From NCBI GenBank assembly GCA_014729615.1, contig WJJQ01000034.1, positions 1 through 15,469 on the forward strand: 15,469 bases of DNA, written 5' to 3'. A model generated the notes under the pieces. The model made no database searches, had not been told where the DNA came from, and worked only from the letters and a program-made list of their open reading frames with translations. Within the stretch, counting starts at the first letter, position 1; every line of letters starts with the position of its first letter. Below are positions 1 through 5,739 of this stretch, one piece after another. The position numbers and the translations under genes were made by a program. The DNA is from Candidatus Peregrinibacteria bacterium (GTDB lineage Bacteria > Patescibacteriota > Gracilibacteria > UBA1369).

Positions 1-163
1 TACAAGCGGTTTGAGGTTGAATATCTTGCGCGGCGCACCCGGCGATGGTTGACATAGAAAGGGATCCTACCAATGCCATGATGGCATGTATTTTTTGTGG
101 GATTATTTTTTCAGTTGCTTTGAAAAGTGTTGATTTGGCTATATTGAAAGCTGTTTCTTTCAT
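1..163 (-). CDS. Putative lipoprotein, N-terminal part (gene runs off the left edge)
   Basis: The reverse strand opens with ATG at 163-161 and stays open for 54 codons to the window edge. The visible part reads as a bacterial lipoprotein signal peptide. A Lys-containing n-region of about 28 residues comes first, then a hydrophobic stretch (about residues 28-41), then the lipobox I-A-G-C at residues 40-43. Cys43 would be the lipidated residue and the mature protein would begin C-A-A-Q-D. A later in-frame ATG at residue 29 would give a shorter signal, but without positive charges before the hydrophobic core, so I prefer the first start. A -35/-10 pair lies just upstream. The mature domain is outside the window, so its function cannot be stated. 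The gene is divergent from the receiver-like gene at 277. Confidence 0.7.
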   Translation of the reverse strand, partial: MKETAFNIAKSTLFKATEKIIPQKIHAIMALVGSLSMSTIAGCAAQDIQPQTAC

Positions 164-187
164 TGGGTGTTTTTTTAATTGAGTTTA

Positions 188-216
188 TTTATAAATAATA
201 ATTGCAAAAAAGTCAA
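188..216 (-). promoter_or_regulatory. Promoter for the minus-strand lipoprotein gene
   Basis: On the minus strand, TTGACT (216-211) is followed after 17 nt by TATAAA (193-188). Each box matches the sigma-70-type consensus at 5 of 6 positions. Transcription would start near 181, leaving a leader of under 20 nt before ATG 163. The -35 box lies back to back with that of the rightward promoter. Confidence 0.6.
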
Positions 217-218
217 GT

Positions 219-247
219 TTGACAATAGGGTGAAATATGGTTTTAAT
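219..247 (+). promoter_or_regulatory. Promoter for the receiver-like gene
   Basis: A perfect TTGACA (219-224) is followed after 17 nt by TTTAAT (242-247, 5 of 6 matches). The predicted start near 254 gives a leader of about 23 nt to ATG 277, with no Shine-Dalgarno motif in it. Its -35 box is 2 bp from the opposing -35 box at 211-216. Confidence 0.65.
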
Positions 248-276
248 TTGATCAATATATATTAAACTCTTGAAAA

Positions 277-627
277 ATGTCAGTTAATATTTTGGTGGTT
301 GATGAAAATGCAATCCAATTGGTGGAAAAGGTTATGGAGGGTTTAAACGGAGAAATAAATGAAATTATATTTAATACGGCGCAAAGTGCGTTAGACGCTC
401 TTTTGATTGCAAAGAAAAAAAATGTGCATATTGCCATTATTAATAGTGATGTTGAGTATCCGGGTGATGGATTTGAAATTGCGTTTGATCTTAAAATGAT
501 TGATTCGGAAATACGTCTTTTTGGATATTCCTCAAACTGGGATGAAGCAAGCGCGCGACATGCCGGTTTGGAAGGTTTTGCAGCCTATGGTGAGGACTTG
601 ATTTCGTTTATTAAAAAACAAGTGTAG
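277..627 (+). CDS. Single-domain response-regulator receiver (REC)-like protein, degenerate
   Basis: This 116-aa protein has the length of a lone REC domain and no output domain. It starts with NILVVDEN (residues 4-11), matching the first REC strand and its acidic pocket (Asp9, Glu10). Asp58, in S-D-V-E-Y-P-G-D-G (57-65), fits the phospho-acceptor because the usual Pro lies four residues later, although the loop is one residue shorter than normal. A strand ending Y-S-S near residue 85 can supply the Ser/Thr switch. The conserved Lys after strand 5 is not seen: the segment reads G-F-A-A-Y-G. The protein may be phosphorylated or may be a pseudo-receiver. No histidine kinase is in view. The start follows a strong promoter, and the stop is TAG. 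Confidence 0.6.
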   Translation: MSVNILVVDENAIQLVEKVMEGLNGEINEIIFNTAQSALDALLIAKKKNVHIAIINSDVEYPGDGFEIAFDLKMIDSEIRLFGYSSNWDEASARHAGLEGFAAYGEDLISFIKKQV

Positions 628-638
628 ACGTTGATGTA

Positions 639-666
639 TTGACATTTTTATGACATGGCATAGAAT
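639..666 (+). promoter_or_regulatory. Promoter that decides the start of the next gene
   Basis: A perfect TTGACA (639-644), a 16-nt spacer and TAGAAT (661-666, 5 of 6). Predicted initiation near 673 lies downstream of the in-frame ATGs at 650 and 665 and about 22 nt before ATG 695, so a transcript from here could use only ATG 695. Confidence 0.55.
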
Positions 667-694
667 GTTTGCCGGTATTTTTAAACGAATAAAA

Positions 695-1060
695 ATGGTA
701 AATAAATTGAACAAACTGCAGCTAGATGATTTTGATGCCTTATTTGAAGCGGCAGCTGCGCTTGGAGTAGATGCTCAGTCTCTCGCGGAAATTATTGATT
801 TAATCGATTGTACTCAGGTAAGAGGATCAGAGCGTAAAAAAATAGATACACAAAAGACAGAGCTCGAGAGTTTGTTCGAAACTTATAAACTGGGGAAATT
901 GGATAACGAATTTAAAGCAAACTTAGAATATGCAATTTCACTTGTTCCACGAATTGCAGAAGTTATTAAAAGTAGTGACAATAACGAAATGCTGGCTGTA
1001 CGGGATGAAATTAAGAAAGAGCTTGAAGTGGTTTCACCTACTATGCAAATAGGAAAGTAA
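695..1060 (+). CDS. Small helical protein of unknown function
   Basis: A 121-aa protein when started at ATG 695. In-frame ATGs at 650 and 665 exist, but the promoter at 639-666 would start RNA after them. The shorter protein begins M-V-N-K-L-N-K-L and looks entirely alpha-helical, mixed-charge and soluble, with one Cys and no signal peptide or membrane segment. I recognise no family. It lies 67 bp after the receiver-like gene on the same strand, so readthrough could co-express them and a functional link is possible but unproven. Its TAA (1058-1060) abuts the stop of the convergent transporter gene with no gap. Confidence 0.6.
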   Translation: MVNKLNKLQLDDFDALFEAAAALGVDAQSLAEIIDLIDCTQVRGSERKKIDTQKTELESLFETYKLGKLDNEFKANLEYAISLVPRIAEVIKSSDNNEMLAVRDEIKKELEVVSPTMQIGK

Positions 1061-1978
1061 TTACATTATTGTTAACCAAAAAGGCAACGTTATTATCGAT
1101 AAAATAGTTGAAAGAACAATTGATCGGGCAATGAAATTTTCGTCCAGCTTGTATTTTTTGGCTAAAGCAAAAGGTGTAATGGCAAGAGGCATTGCCGAGT
1201 CAATTATTGATGGTGCAAATGTTTCAATATTAAAGTGGAATAGGCGTACAAAAAAATAAAAGGCGGCGGGTAATAATAAAAGAGTAACAAGTGTAAAGAA
1301 CAAGACCCCGGTCCATTCTTTAAGCTTGCCGGTTTTTGTTTTGCCTATAAAGAGTCCGATTACTATTAAAACTATAGGTGTAACTGAGGCGGCAATCATA
1401 GATATTGTGGTGTCAATTGGAGCGGGGATCGGTATTCGCAAATTTGCGAAAATCAGACCAAATAAAACCGCAAGCAGTAAAGGATTGGTGAAAAGATTTT
1501 TGATAATATTCAAGCCGGATTCTTTTACTTTATTGGCGTATTCAAGGTAAGAAATGAATAAAGTAAACATCCAGAATAAATACACGCCGGCAATGAGACT
1601 GGCGGACGGTAAAATTTGAGTTCCCCAAACCTGGGTTAAGACGGGTATTCCTAGATAAGCCACATTTCCGAATGGTACACAAAGTAAAAGTGTCAAAAAC
1701 AATGCTTTTTTGAATTTGAAAATCTTTTGCAGAAGTAAAACTAATATGAATGATCCAATTAAAAAAAGTGAATTGGCAATTATTATGTTTATCTGTTCGG
1801 TGAAATTCACCTGCAATTTTGAAAGAGCCGAGAATATTAAGGTGGGGAAGCCTATGTTCAGGGCGAACGAGTTTAATACTTCGATCCAGTTGTCTGTATT
1901 TAATTTTGTTTTTTGTAATATCGCCGCTCCGAAAATAATTAAGAATAGCGGTAAGATGACAAGAAAAACGTCTTTCAT
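1061..1978 (-). CDS. AEC (auxin efflux carrier)-family membrane transporter
   Basis: This 305-aa, very hydrophobic protein has the usual length and about ten predicted membrane segments of AEC/Mem_trans permeases. Two segments are characteristic: F-G-N-V-A-Y-L-G-I-P-V about residues 103-113 in the first half, and in the second half a helix around D-S-A-M-P-L-A followed by a Tyr/Asp loop and S-T-I-L-S-I-I-T-L-P near the C-terminus. Bacterial members are linked to export or uptake of organic acids such as malate and of other small anions; substrate cannot be read from sequence. ATG 1978 is the only sensible start and a promoter lies just upstream. There is no partner enzyme beside it. The gene ends stop to stop with the gene at 695-1060. 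Confidence 0.85.
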   Translation of the reverse strand: MKDVFLVILPLFLIIFGAAILQKTKLNTDNWIEVLNSFALNIGFPTLIFSALSKLQVNFTEQINIIIANSLFLIGSFILVLLLQKIFKFKKALFLTLLLCVPFGNVAYLGIPVLTQVWGTQILPSASLIAGVYLFWMFTLFISYLEYANKVKESGLNIIKNLFTNPLLLAVLFGLIFANLRIPIPAPIDTTISMIAASVTPIVLIVIGLFIGKTKTGKLKEWTGVLFFTLVTLLLLPAAFYFFVRLFHFNIETFAPSIIDSAMPLAITPFALAKKYKLDENFIARSIVLSTILSIITLPFWLTIM

Positions 1979-2002
1979 AAGGGGATGATAAAAATTGCAT
2001 TT

Positions 2003-2032
2003 AGTTTATGGTTTTTTATTTGTTGGTGTCAA
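2003..2032 (-). promoter_or_regulatory. Promoter for the AEC transporter
   Basis: On the minus strand, a perfect TTGACA (2032-2027), an 18-nt spacer and TAAACT (2008-2003, 4 of 6). Initiation near 1996 would leave a leader of about 18 nt to ATG 1978. The rightward gene at 2082 has no equally good promoter; TAAATT at 2065-2070 is a weak -10 candidate for it. Confidence 0.45.
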
Positions 2033-2081
2033 TAAAATTAATGGAATTTTGTTTCATGTTGTGGTAAATTATTTTGTAAGT

Positions 2082-2612
2082 ATGCCAAAAACATCTACAA
2101 CTACAACAACAGGAAAAAAGAAAAGCTCCACTTTGAGGGATGTTAGTCCTAAAAAGAAGCTTGATAAAGACGAATTCAAAGTTACGCCGCTCGATGAAGA
2201 AGCCGATGAAGATTTGCAAAATGACTATGAAATGGAAGAAGGTAAAATTGACATTGAATATGAACCGGTTCGTATGCCGAAAATGCATGTCTCTTCCGTG
2301 CCCAAGGGGGGCGAAATAACGAACGATAAAACAATGAAGGTTGCGAGTGAAGATGAAAAAGCGGTTGAAGCTATTCCGGAACCAAAAGACGTAATAAAGG
2401 TGAAATTTGGATCTTTCGTAAACTTGGTTGCCAATCATGAATTACAAGATGTTATTGCCGCGAATGCAAATGAAGACATTATTATGAATTCGACACTTTT
2501 AACGGAGTTGGCCAGTGCCAAAGATCAAAGAGAAGAAAGAAAAATACCATTGGTTTTTTTGGTGGGAATAGCAATCGGGGTTGTGCTTACTTATATATTC
2601 TTTTCAACTTAA
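2082..2612 (+). CDS. C-tail-anchored acidic protein of unknown function
   Basis: With ATG 2082 as start this is a 176-aa protein. The frame is open to 1995, but the extra 29 residues are hydrophobic and run through the presumed promoter region, so I reject that start. The N-terminus is Thr/Lys-rich (residues 1-35, with T-T-T-T-T and several Lys clusters), followed by an acidic stretch rich in Asp and Glu. The body has no motif I recognise. The last 20 or so residues form one hydrophobic helix (I-P-L-V-F-L-V-G-I to I-F-F-S-T), with no signal peptide, so the bulk is probably cytoplasmic. Its TAA ends 2 bp before the pyrH ATG, so it is probably the first gene of the pyrH-frr-rseP operon, where other bacteria often have rpsB and tsf. 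Confidence 0.7.
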   Translation: MPKTSTTTTTGKKKSSTLRDVSPKKKLDKDEFKVTPLDEEADEDLQNDYEMEEGKIDIEYEPVRMPKMHVSSVPKGGEITNDKTMKVASEDEKAVEAIPEPKDVIKVKFGSFVNLVANHELQDVIAANANEDIIMNSTLLTELASAKDQREERKIPLVFLVGIAIGVVLTYIFFST

Positions 2613-2614
2613 AT

Positions 2615-3337
2615 ATGCCTGTAAAACGTCGTCTGAAATACAAAAGAATAATGTTAAAGTTGTCCGGTGAGGTTTTGCAGGGCGAAAAAGATGGCGGAAT
2701 TGATTTTGATGTTTTAGATAATTTATGCCAGGAAGTTGCGTCTGTTCAGAAATTGGGGGTAGAAATCGCGATAGTTATAGGGGGAGGAAATTTTTGGAGG
2801 TATCGTGATTTTAAAGCAAGCGGGATCGACCGGGTGCATTCGGATTATATGGGAATGATGGGAACGATTATGAATTCACTTGCCATGCGAAATGCTTTCA
2901 AAAAATTTAAAATAGATGCGAGACCAATGTCTTCTTTTGCTATGCCCGTGGTTGTGGAAGCATATTTACGAGACAGAGCGGTCAGTTATCTTGAAAAAGG
3001 AAAAATTGTCGTGTGTGCGGGAGGAACCGGTAATCCTTTTTTTACTACCGATACGGCGGCGGCGTTGCGCGCTTTGGAACTTGAATGCGATATTGTTTTA
3101 AAGGCAACAAAGGTTGATTATGTTTATGATAAAGATCCAGTAAAACACAAAGACGCGAAATTGTTTAAAAAAATGACTTATCATCAGGTGCTTGACTTGG
3201 GCCTTGGTGTTATGGATTTAAGCGCGATTTCATTATGCGGTGATAATAAAATGCCCATTGCCGTGTTTAATTTAAATAAAAAAGGCAATATTGCAAAGGT
3301 GGTGAAAGGCGCGGATGTTGGTACAATTATATCTTAA
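2615..3337 (+). CDS. pyrH: UMP kinase
   Basis: Bacterial UMP kinase phosphorylates UMP to UDP with ATP in cytoplasmic pyrimidine synthesis and belongs to the amino-acid kinase fold. The 240-aa length is normal. Visible signatures are K-L-S-G-E near residue 15 (phosphate binding), I-G-G-G-N-F-W-R at 55-62 (nucleotide loop), D-Y-M-G-M-M-G-T at 78-85, G-G-T-G-N-P-F-F-T-T-D-T at 136-147 (UMP and phosphate contacts) and K-V-D-Y-V-Y-D-K-D-P at 166-175. All expected motifs are present, so it should be active. The N-terminus is basic and slightly extended. It lies 2 bp after the tail-anchored gene and 11 bp before frr, the conserved partner. No Shine-Dalgarno motif precedes ATG. Confidence 0.96.
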   Translation: MPVKRRLKYKRIMLKLSGEVLQGEKDGGIDFDVLDNLCQEVASVQKLGVEIAIVIGGGNFWRYRDFKASGIDRVHSDYMGMMGTIMNSLAMRNAFKKFKIDARPMSSFAMPVVVEAYLRDRAVSYLEKGKIVVCAGGTGNPFFTTDTAAALRALELECDIVLKATKVDYVYDKDPVKHKDAKLFKKMTYHQVLDLGLGVMDLSAISLCGDNKMPIAVFNLNKKGNIAKVVKGADVGTIIS

Positions 3338-3348
3338 TTTTTTTTAAA

Positions 3349-3906
3349 ATGGAGTCGCAAGTATTAAATAATTTACAGTCTGAATTTCAAAAAATAGTTA
3401 ATCATTTGGGTGATGAGTATTCTCACTTGCAAATAGGACGCGCTTCAGGTGCGCTTGTCGAAGGCTTGAGTATTGAAGCCTACGGATCATCTCAGCCTTT
3501 AAAGAATGTTGCGTCCATTTCTATTCCGGACGCTAAGAGTGTGCAAATACAGCCATGGGATAAATCACTTTTGAGTGCTATTGAAAAAGCCATTCAATCA
3601 TCGGATTTGAATATTTCACCGGTAAATAACGGATTATCAATAATATTGAATATTCCGCCCCTTACCGAAGAACGACGAAGAGATCTTGTGAAAGTAGTGC
3701 ATCGATTGGCCGAAGAGGCGAAAATTGCCGTGCGGAATGCCAGACAAAAAGCGTTTGATCAAATCAAGGCGGCGGAAAAGAATGGTGATTTAACGGAAGA
3801 TCAAAAGCATGGTGCCGAAAAAAAGGTGCAAGAAAAAGTGGATGAAGTGAATAAATCCATTGAAGATCATTCAAAGAAAAAGGAACACGATATAATGACA
3901 GTTTAA
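3349..3906 (+). CDS. frr: Ribosome recycling factor
   Basis: RRF, with EF-G, splits the post-termination 70S ribosome. The 185-aa length and pattern match the family: an N-terminal helix leading to G-R-A-S-G-A-L (30-36), the beta domain with Y-G-S-S-Q-P-L-K-N-V-A-S-I-S-I-P (45-60), P-P-L-T-E-E-R-R (103-110) and the long helical segment V-R-N-A-R-Q-K-A (128-135), whose Arg residues face rRNA. The C-terminal helix is charged, as usual. The pyrH-frr order is widely conserved. The gap to rseP is 7 bp, so these genes are likely co-transcribed. No Shine-Dalgarno sequence is present; the ATG follows a T/A-rich run. Confidence 0.96.
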   Translation: MESQVLNNLQSEFQKIVNHLGDEYSHLQIGRASGALVEGLSIEAYGSSQPLKNVASISIPDAKSVQIQPWDKSLLSAIEKAIQSSDLNISPVNNGLSIILNIPPLTEERRRDLVKVVHRLAEEAKIAVRNARQKAFDQIKAAEKNGDLTEDQKHGAEKKVQEKVDEVNKSIEDHSKKKEHDIMTV

Positions 3907-3913
3907 TTTAAAT

Positions 3914-5503
3914 ATGACTTTATTTCTCAGTATAATTGCTTTTTTTGTAATATTCTCTCTGCTTGTTTTGATTCATGAGTGGGGTCATTTTTCAGCGGCC
4001 CGAAGAGCCGGTGTGAAAGTGGAAGAGTTCGGTTTTGGTTTGCCTCCTCGAATTTGGGGCAAGAAAAAAGGTGAAACTTTGTATTCTATTAACTGGATTC
4101 CGTTTGGTGGCTTTGTGAAATTATTCGGTGAGGATGCGCATGACCCGAAAGTTTTAAAAAATAAGCGAAGTTTCGCCTCGAAATCGCCATGGGTGAGAAT
4201 GAAAATTATTGTCGCCGGTGTTGTAATGAATTTGTTGCTGGCATTTGTATTGCTGACGGCTGGTTTTACATTTGGTATTCAGCCTTTGATTGTAGATTCG
4301 GATGGTGTTTTGCAGGGGATTCGCGATGAAGTTATTCATCTTGAGACAGGTGTAATTGTTAAAAATGTTGAAAATGACAGTCCCTCTTTTTTAAACGGAC
4401 TTCGTGAAGGTGACAGAATATTAAGCGTGGATGGAGTTGAAATTGACAGTGTGCATGCACAGATAGAAGGTGGCGCGGCTGAAATTTTAAGGGATGGGCA
4501 ATTGCGAAGAATCAACATCCCGAATATGGATGACGTGGTTTTGTATGACTTGCTTCCGTTGCCTAGGTTACGCATAGCAAATGTAAAAGAAAATTCAGCT
4601 TCGGCTGATGCGGGTTTAAGAAGTGGTGATACTATTAAGAGTATCAATGGTTATGAAGTGTTTTACAATAACGATTACCGAAATGTAATCAATTCCACTT
4701 CAGTCTATGAATATGAAGTTATACGTGACACCGAGGTGTTTGTCACTACAGTTAATGTGCCCACCGGTACCCAGGTTGTTGCATCGAATGTGTTGGAGGA
4801 TTCGCCGGCTGAAAATGCGGGAATGATTGATGGAGACTTAATTTTGTCCGTAAACGGGCAAAGAGTTTCAGATCCGATGAAGTTTATTGAAATTACTTCT
4901 TCCAACGCGGGCAATGAATTGCAATATGAAATAGTCCGCAATGGTGGAGAAATTATTAATCTGAATATTACGCCATCGGAAGACGGTACTATTGGAATAA
5001 TATTGGGTGAGTTTTATCCTTATAATAATAATGAGTTAAGTTTATATTCCGATGTTCAGGTTAACTCGGTTTTAAAAATAGATAATGTAAGGTATCCTAT
5101 CTGGCAGGCTCCGCTTAAAGCTATTGAAGATATAGGTCGTATTTCAGTGTTAACCGTTGATATGCTTGGAAATGTGGTCGGCTCGCTTGTAACAAGTTTT
5201 TCGGTACCCGATGGTGTCGCGGGCCCGGTGGGAATCGCGCAGTTAACTTTTGTATTTGTGCAGGAAGGATTGTTGTCATTGGTAAGATTTACCGCGCTAT
5301 TGTCTTTAAGTCTGGCTGTTTTGAATATTTTTCCATTTCCGGCACTTGATGGAGGAAGAGCACTATTTATTATTATCGAAGTCATTCGTGGTAAAAGATT
5401 GTCGCCAAAAGTTGAGGCCATGATTCATGCTATTGGATTTTTGCTTTTAATGTTGCTGATTTTCGCAATTACTTACAACGACATATTAAGATTTTTTAAA
5501 TAG
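3914..5503 (+). CDS. rseP: RseP-type site-2 membrane metalloprotease with three PDZ-like domains
   Basis: A zinc intramembrane protease that cuts membrane segments of regulators such as anti-sigma factors, and signal-peptide remnants. The active site is complete: H-E-W-G-H (21-25) in the first membrane helix and N-I-F-P-F-P-A-L-D-G-G (471-481) in a C-terminal helix. Hydrophobic helices lie near 1-20, 97-120, 455-475 and 503-522. Between them are three PDZ-like units, each with a glycine-rich G-D-x-I-L/K-S-V/I-N/D-G core: about 145-200, 220-282 and 286-352. The 529-aa length exceeds the roughly 350-450 aa common for RseP, which usually has one or two PDZ domains. It closes the pyrH-frr cluster; uppS, cdsA and dxr, often between frr and rseP, are absent here. 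TAG stop. Confidence 0.93.
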   Translation: MTLFLSIIAFFVIFSLLVLIHEWGHFSAARRAGVKVEEFGFGLPPRIWGKKKGETLYSINWIPFGGFVKLFGEDAHDPKVLKNKRSFASKSPWVRMKIIVAGVVMNLLLAFVLLTAGFTFGIQPLIVDSDGVLQGIRDEVIHLETGVIVKNVENDSPSFLNGLREGDRILSVDGVEIDSVHAQIEGGAAEILRDGQLRRINIPNMDDVVLYDLLPLPRLRIANVKENSASADAGLRSGDTIKSINGYEVFYNNDYRNVINSTSVYEYEVIRDTEVFVTTVNVPTGTQVVASNVLEDSPAENAGMIDGDLILSVNGQRVSDPMKFIEITSSNAGNELQYEIVRNGGEIINLNITPSEDGTIGIILGEFYPYNNNELSLYSDVQVNSVLKIDNVRYPIWQAPLKAIEDIGRISVLTVDMLGNVVGSLVTSFSVPDGVAGPVGIAQLTFVFVQEGLLSLVRFTALLSLSLAVLNIFPFPALDGGRALFIIIEVIRGKRLSPKVEAMIHAIGFLLLMLLIFAITYNDILRFFK

Positions 5504-5552
5504 GATATAAAATTTTTCTTGCTTTTTGTTGAAATGTGCATGGCTGTATCAT

Positions 5553-5561
5553 TGTGTAAAA
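5553..5561 (-). promoter_or_regulatory. Possible single DnaA box upstream of dnaA
   Basis: The minus strand reads TTTTACACA, which fits the degenerate DnaA-box consensus TTWTNCACA at all nine positions. A lone box upstream of dnaA can serve autoregulation. One 9-mer in AT-rich DNA can occur by chance. Confidence 0.3.
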
Positions 5562-5657
5562 ATACGGAATGTTTTTTTATTGTGTTTTTTTCCCGTAAGT
5601 TGAGGGTGAGTGACAGGTGAGTATACAATTTGTAGAGTATAAATAAATTGTTCTCAA

Positions 5658-5674
5658 TGGCTTGTGGAAAGCCA
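5658..5674. other. Small hairpin upstream of dnaA
   Basis: TGGCTT (5658-5663) and AAGCCA (5669-5674) form a perfect 6-bp stem around the loop GTGGA. An A-run, not a T-run, follows on the plus strand, so it is not a rightward terminator. The right end lies about 65 bp before the dnaA ATG. The stem and loop include a degenerate DnaA-box-like string (CTTTCCACA on the minus strand, two mismatches to TTATCCACA). Confidence 0.35.
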
Positions 5675-5739
5675 AAAAAGTCTCTAGTATACAGCATGCC
5701 TTTTCGCCCTAGAAGCAACTCTGGTAACGTTTTAAAAAC

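Larger units (their letters stand above)
5504..5739. other. 236-bp intergenic region upstream of dnaA
   Basis: This is the longest gap between genes in the window. It holds one DnaA-box match (5553-5561), a 6-bp hairpin (5658-5674), two copies of GTATAC (about 5623-5628 and 5687-5692) that overlap possible -10 boxes, and T-rich tracts. Tentative dnaA promoter pairs are TTGAGG, 16 nt, TATACA and TGGAAA, 17 nt, TATACA; neither is convincing. I see no DnaA-box cluster or iteron array, so an origin here is not supported. A minus-strand 81-codon frame covering it has no recognisable features. Confidence 0.5.

Noticed and set aside
1542..2000. 152-codon minus-strand frame over the AEC transporter
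   Set aside because: It overlaps the clearly recognisable transporter in another frame and carries no family signature.
1995..2081. Upstream extension of the tail-anchored protein (29 hydrophobic residues)
   Set aside because: It would look like a signal peptide, but it runs through the AEC promoter and probable leader, and the protein is better explained as C-tail anchored from ATG 2082.
2016..2438. 140-codon antisense frame over the tail-anchored gene
   Set aside because: A shadow of the plus-strand gene: Phe/His-rich composition is what the reverse of Glu/Lys-rich codons gives.
3331..3348. T-run between pyrH and frr as a terminator
   Set aside because: There is no GC-rich hairpin before the run and the two genes are a conserved operon pair.
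5473..5718. 81-codon minus-strand frame covering the gap upstream of dnaA
   Set aside because: It overlaps the rseP 3-prime end, has no recognisable motif or promoter, and its composition looks like translated intergenic DNA.
5504..5739. Replication origin upstream of dnaA
   Set aside because: Only one good DnaA-box match and no cluster or iterons; not enough to call an origin.
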